DNA of 64,000 bases, taken from the NCBI GenBank assembly GCA_051294375.1, contig CM119271.1:15754770-15818769 (forward strand). The letters are read 5' to 3'. Source of the stretch: Paraspadella gotoi (taxonomy: Eukaryota > Chaetognatha). Each line of letters begins with the position of its first letter. The stretch's first letter is position 1. The notes under the pieces are model-generated. The model was not told the DNA's origin and made no database searches. It worked only from the letters and a program-made list of their open reading frames with translations. Shown one piece after another: positions 12,833 to 23,778 of this stretch. The translations under genes were made by a program, and so were the position numbers.

Positions 12833-14196
12833 TCAGGGCCGTCTCTTCCTCGCCAATTCTGGAAAGAATTGCGAATTGTAAAAGTTTTTATCCTCGTTTC
12901 TGTCCGAGTTTTTGTCCGTTTTTTCCTTCCCTTTCCCCTTTTCCTTTCCGCCAGCCAAAAAGTCGAGAGTCTTGACTCGTTCCTTGGATTCTCTCGCGAG
13001 TCTCTCCGCTCTTAATTCCTCCAAAGATTTCTTTCCTTCTTTCTCCTTCTTTTTCTCTTTCTTCTCAAACTTCCTCCTTCGATCGTCGTCGTCGTCGTAG
13101 GATTTTTTCTTCTTCTTCTTGTTCAATTGTTTCTCCATTTCGGCCATCGGATCCATCGATCGCTTCCGCTTCTCGTCCCGCTTCCTCCGCTGCTCCGCTT
13201 TTCTTCGATCCGCGTCGTATTTGTCCGCGTGACTCTGAGGCGGCGGCGGCGGCTGGTGCTGCTTTCGATCGCCGACTTCGGTTTTGTTTGTCTTCGACGA
13301 GGAATCGTCGACGTCGGACTTTGGACGCATCCACCACGGATTCAGTTGACTGAAGGTTGGAACAATAAATAATGTATTAATGTACCAATTAACGTACTAA
13401 TGTAATTAATGTACTAATGAAACAAATGACACAAAAAAGATTTTTAAAACTCCCTCTCTCACTTGTCCAACGGTCCGTCCGCCGTCTGTCCCAAAGCGCA
13501 GAGGATGCCGACCTTCCTCTCCCACGCCTCCTGCTCTTGCTTTTCTTCCAACTCTCTCTCCTTATTCGCCTTCTCTTCCGCGGCCCCAGCCTGCGATTCC
13601 GTGAAGAGATCCACGTGTTTCTCCGCCTCGAATCGGCGACTGAGGGCGAAGGAGGCGGAGGAAGCGTCCGGCGACCGAAGGGCCGAAGAGGAGGCGTCGC
13701 TGGAATCGTTGACTGGAAGTGAAGGTCCAGCGTCGTCATCGTCCTGATTAAATGGAGAGAGAAACATTTAACGATGACGGGAAATCCCTCGTCATCCAAC
13801 GACCTATTTTAATCAGGAGATTTGTTTCATGAGTCAACTTCCCTCTCTTTTCATCTCTCAACCCTTTTCAACCAATTTGTCCCATCCCTCTCCCGTCATA
13901 CACCGACCCTTTTCCATGGGCAGATTTGTTTCAAAGTTCCCTTCCCTCTCTTTATATGTCGACCCTTTCGGTCCTGGCAATTTGTCTCGAGAGTCGCCTT
14001 CCTTTTCCTTTCATCTACCGACCCTTTTCCGTCGGGCGTTTTGTCTCAAGAGTTCCGTCCGCGCCTCCTTCTCCGCGAGAGCAATCTTCCGCAGCCTGGC
14101 CTTTTCCTGCTCTGCAGCGGCGGCCTCGTCGCGCCGGACGCGGTCTATGTTCTCTTTTTTCAACACGTGCCAATTTTTCTTCGGTAAAATATTCAT
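12833..14196 (-). CDS. LENG1: LENG1 homologue
   Basis: Homologue of leukocyte receptor cluster member 1, a small nuclear coiled-coil protein found with the spliceosome; its exact role is not well known. Three exons were traced: 14022-14196, about 13467-13743 and 12833-13343, about 315 residues. The N terminus [20 protein letters not shown] and the C terminus [16 protein letters not shown] match the two hallmark ends of the family. Between them are the acidic/coiled-coil block, a [13 protein letters not shown] segment, PWW, a lysine-rich stretch, and [13 protein letters not shown]. The middle is highly charged, as in other animals. The stop codon is only 97 bases from the likely P450 start, the tightest spacing in the window. 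Intron 1 is filled by tandem copies of its own splice junction. Confidence 0.92.
13818..14056. repeat. Minisatellite of exon-intron junction in LENG1 intron 1
   Basis: About four degenerate units of about 50-58 bp. Read on the minus strand each contains a form of GAGACAAA...GAAAAGGGTCGGTAGATG. The unit nearest exon 1 is the real coding end and 5' splice site of that exon (AGACAAAACGCCCGACGGAA, then AAGG and GTCGGT). Further units repeat the splice-site core as AAAAGGGTCGGTGTATG, CGAAAGGGTCGACATAT and AAAAGGGTTGAGAGATG. Confidence 0.8.
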
Positions 14197-15126
14197 CTTC
14201 GGTTGTTGTAAAGTTACAAGTTTTTAAATATAACTGGGCAAAATTAAAATAGTTTACGTAAATTCGTTTGAAGTTATATCGCTTGTAGTTTTTTTTAAGG
14301 CAATGAGAGCAAGAGACTGATATAATTTGTATCGTTATCTAGTGATTTGACTTAAGGAGGACAAGCCGGTTTATAAGCATCACATACTAAGTCTATAAAT
14401 TTTATTTTAAACGATAATATGTAAAAATGTAAATTCTAGTACGCTCATAAGCCGGCAAACCCTGTAATATTAACCACAGTGAGTAACAGTGACGAAATCA
14501 TCATTAATTGAACTAGATTTTTTTAGTTAAAAATAAAACAATTGTTCACGGAGTAAAAGTGGGAATTTTTCGGTCTCATACAGTGTAGTTATACAAGGTT
14601 TATCCAAACTTGACACCAAGATAAATTAAAAGACACCGTACTAAAATCTGCTGTATTGGACTTTTGGCCCAAAACATTTATAAATTATCACCCAATAAAG
14701 TAAATCAACCTAGATTCCAGCCTGGATAAAGCTCGATAACAAAACAAAGCCAAGATTAAGCAAGTTTTAGTGTAAAAAAAATAAACTTGTGAGCAAATGA
14801 AGACCGGGCTGGGCTGTCTGCTCCATATCTTACGTTAATAATATTGGCAATGTAATTAATAATGTAGTTCATAATTTACCTTATCGCAAACAAAGAAAAT
14901 ATCAGCCCGCAATTTTTGCATAAAACTCCCTCAAATTATTAGTTTGCAAATCACCATCTAAAAATAGAATTAGTCTTCATGGGATCCGTGTCATGCGCAA
15001 CCGCGAACCAAAGGCAAAATTGACACCAGCAAAACATTTGCTCGTCAAAAATTCTAAAAATTAAGTAAAAGAAAAAAGAGTCCAACGCATCGTAAATATA
15101 ATGCATCGTCATATAAAACAATTTTC
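14197..15126. other. AT-rich intergenic DNA upstream of LENG1
   Basis: Nothing coding was recognised on either strand. The end nearest 14197 should contain the LENG1 promoter. Confidence 0.4.
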
Positions 15127-15135
15127 TATATAAAA
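15127..15135 (+). promoter_or_regulatory. TATA box of plus-strand candidate gene
   Basis: TATATAAAA followed by CGCGCGG, 32 bases before the ATG at 15167. This is a textbook TATA sequence, with room for a start site about 25-30 bases on. It is only meaningful if the small ORF downstream is real. Confidence 0.35.
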
Positions 15136-15166
15136 CGCGCGGTACACAATTCTTTTATTCGCGATC

Positions 15167-15451
15167 ATGATTGGCGTATTTCAAAACAACTGTTTTAGAA
15201 AAGAAAAAGTGAAACGAAGACGAATCACAAGACTTGACGAAAGTGGAATGTATCCATGGGCAATCCGTTTATCAAAAACATCGAACGGCAAAAAGAAATA
15301 TATATATTTCGTAGATAAGTGGATTTCCGTAACGTGGCAACAGAAAATAAATATGAAGGAAAGAAAAAGAAGGCACGAAAAAAAAACTCTGCTGGCGACA
15401 AAACTTTCTTCAAATCCAACCGACCCGTTTCTTGCCAGTTGTACATTGTAG
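15167..15451 (+). CDS. Candidate small basic protein on the plus strand
   Basis: Open frame of 94 residues in the gap between LENG1 and the phostensin/taperin-like gene. It lies just downstream of a TATATAAAA box and has an AATAAA at about 15538-15543 after its stop, so the layout resembles a compact gene. The product is strongly basic (a KVKRRR run near the N terminus, KERKRRHEKK later) and contains WAIRLSKTS and FVDKWISVTW. I do not recognise it and see no domain. A second frame (15319-15579) overlaps it, so a spliced or frameshifted form is possible. It may also be chance. Confidence 0.25.
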   Translation: MIGVFQNNCFRKEKVKRRRITRLDESGMYPWAIRLSKTSNGKKKYIYFVDKWISVTWQQKINMKERKRRHEKKTLLATKLSSNPTDPFLASCTL

Positions 15452-16028
15452 CGAAAAGGGATCTTTTTCTGACTTCATCATCTTTGTCACTGGCGAAATC
15501 ACCAACTCGAACAGCGAAAGTGAGTTTGGTGATTTCTAATAAAGGCAAGGTGAGATTCTTTCACGTGACCTTTTTTTAATTAAATATCGAATTTCTGGAT
15601 AAATAACCTTTGTAATTAAATGTCTAGAGCTACGCATTTAGTACCGTGTGAGCAATGATTCCATTCAGGCTGGGAAAGATTGTTAAAATAAACTTTGTAT
15701 TCTAAAATAATTTAGTTAAACTATTCTCTGCAATTATCATTTGTATATAAATGTATATAGGTATATAAAGAATTTATTGTAATAAAAGCACTTATTAGTA
15801 ACCCCTACGAACTAAGTCTGGAGATTGAGAGAGAGAAGGGGAAGCAAGAAATATCTAAGAGGAAGAGAGAGAGAGAGAAAAAAAAAAAATAATAACGAAT
15901 TACCGACGAGAATAGTAATAGACTAAAATCACACAGCTTGATATCACACCGCCTTCTCATACTCCATATCACACCCCACCTATTCCCTAATTTATAACCC
16001 TTGCCTCTTTTACCCTCCCCCACCCGCT
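15452..16028. other. Intergenic DNA, 3' side of the phostensin/taperin-like gene
   Basis: AT-rich with a short GA run followed by an A run near 15860-15890. No gene was recognised. It likely includes the 3' untranslated region of the gene ending at 16029. Confidence 0.4.
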
Positions 16029-18802
16029 TTAAAAAAGCATGTCGGCTGCGGAGGCGGATGAGGACCAACCACGCCCATCTCCCGCGGGAACGATCGTCAT
16101 TGGATCCTCATCGTCATCGTCGTCGTCTCTCAGTCGCAGCGGCGGCGACGGCGGCCGGATCACGGCGCGTTCGTCCTCACCGCCGCCGCCGAGAAATCCG
16201 TCCGGCGAGAGCAAATCGTCGGCGCCGAATTTGGGCGAATAGGCGCCGAGAGAAACGGCGGTTAATCCGGAGACCGTGGCGCCGGATTTGAGGAGGCGGC
16301 GTTCTTCGTCGTCGTCGTCGTTGTCGTCTTCGGAGACGAAGTCCAGAGTGACGGAGGATACGCTCGTCTCGGCGCCGTGCTCTTTCTCCCAATCCAAGAT
16401 GGCGAACTATTTGGAAAGGTTTTCATTTATTAGACTTCGTTTCTGTTTACATAAGAACATTTGGTTCTAATGAGTTTAATTATTATGATTGATTGAGTTT
16501 CTTTTTCTATTCAGATCTTACAGATTCAGATTCAGATCTTACATTGCCTTGTCATTGGGAAGCAAGATAATGCGATATGTCATATTGACATTTTACAGTT
16601 ATGAGCTAAGTAATAAGGCAGCATTGCATTCACAGGTCTCTCAAGACTTTATACCTATTAATTAAATCAATTTAACAACAACCTAGCAATATTTAATCAA
16701 TAATCCTTTCCCCTCCACGTCGCCTCACCCGCTCCGAGGGATATTCAAAGACGGTGGGGTTGTCGTCGAAGGAAATCTTCAACTTCTTCCCTCCGCCCGA
16801 CTTGAGGGCGCCGCGCCCGACGCGAACTCCCTCGCCGAGGAATCTCGGTCCGACTTCGTTCTCCCGTGCGGCATCTCCCTTATTGGCTTCGTTCTCGTTG
16901 GGTCTTTTCTTGCGGATAAAGGCGCTGGATCCGGTGCCGACGGTCCGGCGAATGTCGGCTATGTTCGCGTTGGCCGACAACTTTCCTCCATCGTCTACCC
17001 GATGACGCGCCAAGGGTTTCTGCCACAGCGGCGCCTCGGCAGAAGTGTCGGGCAGCGGTGACGGCGGCTTGCGGGCGCGCGGCGTCGGCGATGGACGGGC
17101 GGCGTTGTCATTGAAAAGGTCGCTTCGTGGGTGGGCGCCGTTTTGAGGCGTCGACGAGACAGCGGCGTCGTTTTTCTTGATCATGACCGGCGAAGAGAGT
17201 CTTTGCTTAGTCGGCGGAGACGACGATGGCGGCGAGCGATGTTTCGACTGCGGGGGCGGCGGCGGCGGCGATGGCGGCGATGGAGGATGAGTGGAGCGAA
17301 GGGCAGGGGAAGGGACATCGTCGTCGTCGTCGCTCAGAGTCACGAAGATGGAATCGACGACGGTGTCGGGAACAGAGTCGTCCGCGGAAATTTCTGAGAA
17401 ATCGAGATAGTGTAACATTTTTAGGAATAAATATTATATAATATTAAAATTTAACTAGAAAATAAATTTATAAAATAATGTCAAAAAACAATATGCGTCG
17501 ATCGTTCTACCTTCAGTGAAAACGATCTTTCCTTCCTTTTCTTCGAACTGATCATCTTCATCATCGTCATCATCGTCATCATCTTCATCATCGGTCTCCG
17601 TTTCGCCGCGAGTTTTGATTGAGAGGAGGACGACGTTGTCGTCGTCGTCGTCGTCTTTCGTCGTCGTCGTCTTTGAGGCGACTTCGTCCTCGAGCGTCGT
17701 TTCCAAATCCGGTGCCTCGCAAGAAAACGTCATCCTGCTGGTAAAAGAGGGAAAAAGTGTTAGAGGGAACTGACAGACTGAGCCCTACTGGCATCTACTC
17801 TGTAATATGCAGATTTCAAAAGACAACAATAATCAGGAACCACAGAATAGTGCTTATCCAATATCCAACGAGTCTTCAAAAAGACAAATGTTAAAAATTT
17901 ATTTCGTTATTTATCGATTTTGGCTAAATAAATGGAACGAAATGTTTTATTTGTCAGCAATCAAATGTAGTTTTAACCGCATTTCTTAAAAATGTCATTC
18001 GTTGCCCTTTGTGCCCCTTACAACATCGACCCGTCAGGGGTTCCTCAAGGTTTTCCCCAAACGTTATTTGTCACTGAATAAATATTCAAATAAATAAAAG
18101 TCGGACGGTGATTGATGAATTTTCGCTTAAAGATCACGAATTCCCACTATTTCTCTCTCACCTTTCAAAAGTACGTGCCACGCCCGTCCCGTGAACGGCT
18201 TCGTAATCGCGAAGAATATCACTGTCGTCGTAGTCGGAGGCGTCGGTGGTTGCAGAGGTGACTCCGTTGCGATGGTGGTGAGGGGAGGTGGTTGCAGAGG
18301 TGACTCCGTTGCGATGGTGGTGAAGGGAGGTGGGAGAGCGGTTACGGTTGGAATCGCGACGGTCGGTGGTTGGAGAACGGTTGTTGGAAGTGAGGGCGTT
18401 CGTGGTTGGAGAACGGTTGTTGGAGGTGAGGGCGTTTGTGGTTGGAGAACGGTTGTTGGAGGTGAGGGCGTTGGAGGTTGGACTGAGGATGTTCGAAAGG
18501 GCTGGGTGACTGGAGGGAGCAAGAGCGCTAAGCGCGTGACGATTGTTTGTGGTGGTCGAGGCGTTGGAAGCGTTTATCGGAGAAAAAGCATCGGTGGAGA
18601 GATGATTATCCGTGATGGAATTTAATCCATCGAGCCGTTGTTGATCGAAGTTGGATCGGAGGCGATCGTCGTTGGATCGGATCGGAGAAAAGACGTCGTC
18701 AACATCGACGAATGAATTTCGATTCTCGACGAATCCGTTCGATGGAGATTTGAGGACGGACGAAGAAACGCTGCTGCTTTCGAAGCCTAATAATGAAGAA
18801 GG

Positions 18803-18839
<37 letters not shown>

Positions 18840-18842
18840 GAG

Positions 18843-18897
<55 letters not shown>

Positions 18898-20010
18898 TTT
18901 TCGGCCACCTGTCGAAGATACGGAATGGATGATAGACGAAGTCTCGCGAGATTCAGGCTGCGATTGCCGACGGAATTGCCGACGGAATCCCCGCCGCCGG
19001 AACTTCCGCTTCGCAGACGAAAGTATTGATCGGAACCCGAAGCGGAATCTTTAGATTCGGAGAGACTCGAGCAAGAGATTCGAGGGGGCGTGGATCCGCA
19101 GTTAAGGCGGTGAAGGTCTGAATTGAGAAAGGAAAAGGGGACGTCTATAGGAAGTATTGAGAGAGGAAAAGGGGACGTCTATAGGAAGTATTGAGAAAAG
19201 AAAGTAGTAAAGTAATACGTTCAGAAAGGAAGAACAAATATCATCAAGTGAAATTATACGTTGGGAAAAGAAAATGATTGTGGCGAATCTTAAATTCGCC
19301 TCCCGAATAGCTTGGTGAAACTCAGCTCGTCCCATTGTTTTGGACAGCTAAGTAGTAAAAGTACTTATTCACCAACCGTAGGTTCCGGGTTCAATCCCCT
19401 CACGTCACGACCTGGTTAAGTGTGATGGTGTCGCCAAAAACACGTCTGTGACATGGGGTGGTCACTGCAGGTCCAAAGCCCTGAGCGCTTTCTGTCGGGA
19501 GATGCCTCACACCCGAGTATCACACATGCCATCAGATGTTATTTGAAAGTGAATTAAATCGTGCGTAGAAAGAGGAAGAAGAGAATCAGGAATTAAATGA
19601 GAGTGAAGAAGAAACGTATGTAATGTTATCGACAAATGAAACAAATGAACTGTCTCACCTCTTCGATCAATCATTGATGTCGAGAAAGAATTTTCTGATT
19701 CTTCGCGAGACTTGAAATCTTTAGAGGACAACGTCTGCGTCGAAAAATATTAAAGAGAAGATTTAACTATTGATAAATATAAATAAATATTCGTATTAAT
19801 GTACAGTCGTTTTATTTGTGAAGTCATAGGTTTTAAAAAATCTAAATAAATATTTGTTTTCCACTAACTTTGTTGTGACTTTCCGTCGCCAAATTTTGTC
19901 GTTCGGCCTTTTTAAGTTGGACGCCAAAGACCGGAGCTGCGGCCGTGGAGAGTGAACCTTTTCGGAGCGCTGAAAAAAACGTTGACAGTTTTAAAAATTA
20001 TTGAAAAGGG

Positions 20011-20051
<41 letters not shown>

Positions 20052-23000
20052 TCCTTTGCCCCAACTCTTTGTCGGCCTCTTCCGGCGGCGACGCATCCGT
20101 CCGCGATTCTTCCGTGGTGACGCCGTCCACCTTGGACGCCAACTGCTCGTCCGCTCCGCCGCCGGCCGGGGATCGATCCCACGACCGCCGACGCGCCGCC
20201 TCGGGCTTCGGCGGCGGCAAGGGCTTCGGCGGCGAGCCCGAGCGGATCGTCGAGGACCCGAGATGCCCGCTCGGGTTGCCCGTCGGCGACGTCGGGGACA
20301 AGAGAGTCCGCGGGGCCGGAGTGGGGACGGAGATTCTGACGGGACGTTTGGGGTCGGCTCTAAGAGGAGGAGTTTTTGATGAGGAGGAAGAGGAGGAGGA
20401 GCCGTTGGAGGAGTGGGAGCGGCGAGTCGAAGAAGAGTTAAGGGATTTGAGAGGAGGAGGCGATGATCGTGAGTGAAGATTCGTCGGCGGCGGCGGCGAA
20501 GTGAATCTACGATCAGGATCTGATCGTTTCGCTGAAAATAGTTTTAGTAACATTTACATTTAAATACTATTTAAATTTAAAAAATCTACACTAACGTCCT
20601 TTTCCCCCCTTAATATATAGAATACCTTAAATTAAAAAAAAACCTTAACATTAAATTTGCTTATTGCTTAAAATATAAAACTAATCAATTAATAATGAAC
20701 ATTTTTATAATGTGTTTGTGACAATTTACTAAGTAATAATAAGAGTTACATAGTATCAATTAGTAAAACAAGTAATCTTCTAAAGTTTTAAATATACACT
20801 AGCTTAGTTAAAATAAAACATTTCTCACTAGATTCGAAGATGCTCCTGTAATTAGAGACGGTCTTAGGCGCGGGCATTTCCTCGGGATGGAGGACGGTGA
20901 GCGAGGGGCTTCGGCGGAGGGCGTGGCCAGAGACAATCTCTTTAGTTCGTTCGTCGTCCGAATCGCCGGCGACTGGGGAAGGGATAAGATAAGAGTTATC
21001 CTCTACAGCAACTGCAGCAGATGCATCAGCATTTTGGAGAAAGGCTCAAACCGTAAGCGGGTGCAAAGATGGCGTGGTCGGCGACGAGCGGACCTCCGTA
21101 CGTCGGCGGTCGAAGCGACGAAGGCCTCGTCGATGGAGACTTTCCGTTCTGAACCAGTTGAGCGCGGGGAGCCGCTGCTAATTGTGGGGGTGGAATCAAG
21201 AATGTAATCATTAATTAACATAAATTAAAATTAAAAAATTAATAATAGGGATTAAAGAGGATTTGGTGAGACCTGGCGGAGCGAATCCCTCGGAGGATCG
21301 AGCGCGCGGTTCCGGCGGAGACTCTGGAATCATTGACGGAGGCTTGCGGGACTCGAGAGGAGAGGAGAGCCGTTTGACTAACGGAACTGAATGGTTGGAT
21401 AAATATAAATAAATATAATAATTCTAATTAATCGTAGGGGCATTAGTCGTAATAATATGCTTGATGTCGTACCTCTGGTTGTATACAACGGAGTTTCGTC
21501 GCCGGCCAAGAGATTGTCCAAACTTCTTTGGCGACTGTATTTTAAAGGCTGAACAATAAAATAATATTTTAAATAATAACAAAATAAATCGGGGGGAGGG
21601 GAAACCGTTTCGAACCGACCTGTGGATGTTGCAGGCTGACGTTGCCGATGCTGCCAGCGCGCAGGAGTCTTCCGTTCGAAGGCTGCTGCTGCTGCTTCGC
21701 TAGAGACGAAAACTTGCTGAGCAGCGAAGCCACGATCCCCGGACGAAACTCTCGAGAATCTGAAGGATATAAAAATGAGAGATGGTTATTGGTTAATGGT
21801 TAATGATAAAGAATAATTATCTGAAACTTAAATTCGAAATTGATAAAACCATGTAAGGAAGAAATTTTAGTGAAGATTAATCATCGGACCTTCATTTCAT
21901 TACGTGTTTAGTCATTTATCGATATATCGAGGTATTGGGTTATAAATTGGTTATTTTTGGTTCCTGATCATGGATGCGTTTCTTTTCAGATCTATAAGAG
22001 TGTATGTACGTAGATTCCAGGGTGCAAATACTGTCAACTAACTACCGATCCGGGATAACTTGACCGACCCTTACCCAAAAAAAACCTGACCTGGAGTTCC
22101 GTCTCGATTTTCGTCCCCTCGCGGAGAATCCGAGTCCTCGTTACGTCCCGCGAGTTCGGGCGAGTGGGCGTCGCCTCCTTCGCTCGTCCACGACGGGTGA
22201 CGCTGTCGCGACGAGCGATGAGACGGTTCTGTCAGAGACGGATTGCGTTGTCGAAGTCTGACATGGGGGTTACAAAGGGAAGAAGGGATGAGGGGCGTTA
22301 GTTAGGCTTCGTTTGGTAAAAATATTAAAAAATAAGCATTAAGCATTAACAGAGAATATTTGTGGAGAGATGAAAAAAAGTCAGTAAAAAAAGAAAAATA
22401 AGGGAAAAAAATGTAAAGACAAAACAAAATGAGCGAAAAGAAAAAAAGAAAAAGAAAAAAAAGAGAAAAAAATACCAAACTTGGGAAAATTTTAGTTTTG
22501 TTTTTTTATTTAGGTGTCAAAACGTGAGAGAATTTTTTTCTTTTCTGAAAGAATAACTGAATTTTTCTTCGCAACTGAAATGGCACCTCGACCGACTCTC
22601 TAAAGCTCTCAAGCTCTTGACCGACTCTCTAAAGCTCTCAACCGACTCTCTAAAGCTCTCAAGCTTTCGACCGACTCTCTAAAGCTCTCCATTTTTTTTC
22701 GCTAAAAAATCCAGTAATCTAATGAATGCTTTCTAAATCTAAAAGTAAAACTAAAAAAATTATACTTATAAATTGGATTTTGACTTTTTTTTTGCTGTTT
22801 AAAATAGTTTAGAGATGAAACAAAAAAATCGTTGGAATAGCAATTTTTATTTTTATTATTGAACATGTTTCGACTCTTAGACTCGTACCACTAAGAGTCG
22901 AAACATGTTCAATAATAAAAATAGCTATTCCAACGATTTTTTCCTTTCATCTCTAAAATACTTATAAATTAAAAATAGATAATTTTGAATTTAACCCTCG

Positions 23001-23778
23001 AAGTTTCATATCATACACCGAAACATCCAGTAAAATCAGTTGACCATCACCCTTTTTTCTTTCACGCAAATTCTACGCTTAAAGCTTCAAAGATGATAAG
23101 CTTGTGTTAAGATTAACGTCTTCTCGTCAGAAAGAAACTTTCATTCACGGTTTTGAATATCGTTTCATTGATTAATTCATTGATCGATAGCGAAATTGAG
23201 AGATCGATGACCATAATAACTATTTACATACGTCATATGACGCCATTTCCGTATGGTTCACTCACCGAGAAGGCTCCTCCCTTCCCGCGGGACTCTTCGA
23301 ACCCCCGCCGAACATTGGCTTTCGAAGTGCGGCTTTGGCCTCGCGCAACGCGCCAACCACGCGGTCGTCCTTGGATTCCCCGTCCACCGTAGGGGGCGCT
23401 CCGTTCTGGAGAAAGGAAAATATAAATTACATGAACCACCCATAACCCTAAACCTCCCCCTAACCCTCGTCGGCGAAAGTAAAATTAAGCCTTTAACGGT
23501 ATTAATTGGCAAAAAGAATTTGACAATTCTTCAAGGTTTACAAAGACCACATTCGATAGGAAAGGATTGGGTCGACGTTCCGCCCACCCCGGCTATAACA
23601 ACAACAACCGCCTTACCCGCTGCTGCCGCTTGACGAGAATGTCCCTCTTCCACGATGGGATGGAGGCGATCTTCTGCTCCTGACGACGCTTCACCTCCTC
23701 CGCCCGCTTCCCCCGCTTCAGGCGCACCTCGGCCATCCACTCGGGTTCGAGGGCCTCCGACTCGGTTCCCGATTCCAT
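16029..23778 (-). CDS. Phostensin/taperin-like PP1-docking protein
   Basis: Large Ser/Pro/Asp-rich protein of roughly 1,250-1,300 residues from about 16 exons; most junctions keep frame. Exons lie near 23617-23778, 23260-23407, 22092-22259, 21620-21760, 21473-21551, 21275-21389, 21058-21200, 20833-20978, 20046-20530, 19872-19975, 19654-19725, 18909-19115, 18165-18788, 17511-17738, 16728-17393 and 16029-16406. The first exon has the phostensin-N-type motif SIPSWKRDILVKRQ. The penultimate exon has KISFDDNPTVFEYPSE, where KISF is an RVxF-type protein phosphatase 1 docking site; phostensin and taperin are actin-associated PP1 regulators with this pair of features. Other points include PKTVSNYRSIFE, a D/E-rich run in exon 14, and exonic tandem repeats in exon 13. 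No membrane segment or enzyme domain was seen. The join between exons 12 and 13 does not keep frame with the strongest donor (18908), so that junction is uncertain. Family assignment is by motif only. Confidence 0.7.
18237..18470 (-). repeat. Coding tandem repeats in exon 13 of the phostensin/taperin-like gene
   Basis: Two in-frame repeat blocks in one exon. The first has three copies of a 36-bp unit encoding NALTSNNRSPTT. The second has two copies of a 42-bp unit encoding SPHHHRNGVTSATT. Near-identical DNA copies mean recent expansion, and lengths in multiples of three mean the frame is kept. They probably form a disordered, phosphorylatable spacer. Confidence 0.85.
18814..18898. repeat. (GA)n microsatellite, phostensin/taperin-like intron
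   Basis: Interrupted GA dinucleotide array. On the transcript strand it reads CT and starts about ten bases after the predicted donor at 18908. Confidence 0.95.
19121..19197. repeat. Tandem duplication of a 36-bp unit
   Basis: Two near-identical copies of GAAAAGGGGACGTCTATAGG plus AAGTATTGAGA. On the minus strand the array runs straight into the splice acceptor of the exon at 18909-19115. Confidence 0.92.
19275..19542 (+). mobile_element. tRNA-derived SINE, copy 2
   Basis: Second copy of the SINE seen at 3478-3740, here in a phostensin/taperin-like intron in sense with the plus strand. It has the A-box-like TAGCTTGGTGAAA, the B box GTTCAATCCCC and the same tail TCGGGAGATGCCTCACACC. A short insertion (AGTAGTAAAAGTACTTATTC region) between the boxes distinguishes it from copy 1. 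Confidence 0.8.
20012..20043. repeat. (CT)n microsatellite at a splice donor
   Basis: Thirty-base CT run. On the transcript strand it reads GTGAGAGAGAG and includes the 5' splice site of the exon ending at 20046. Confidence 0.9.
22588..22690. repeat. Tandem repeat with CCGACTCTCTAAAGCTCTC unit
   Basis: Four copies of CCGACTCTCTAAAGCTCTC separated by short CAAGCTCTTGA-type spacers, in the intron between exons 2 and 3 of the phostensin/taperin-like gene. Confidence 0.9.
22806..22965. repeat. Foldback inverted repeat
   Basis: Two arms of about 65-70 bp that are near-perfect reverse complements (left arm from TTTAGAGATGAAAC, core ATTGAACATGTTTCGACTCT; right arm AGAGTCGAAACATGTTCAAT onward) with a loop of about ten bases around 22885. 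Only small indels separate the arms. It could be a foldback MITE; no protein or other copy is present in the window. Confidence 0.88.

Noticed and set aside
18699-18908. Frame of Leu/Ser repeats (LSLSLS) across the array at 18814-18898.
   Set aside because: It is a translation of the CT microsatellite within an intron; it could only matter if the intron were retained.
19340-19420. A functional tRNA gene at the SINE B box.
   Set aside because: Only the A- and B-box-like promoter words are present; no cloverleaf with paired acceptor and anticodon stems can be drawn, and the copy is embedded in a dispersed repeat.
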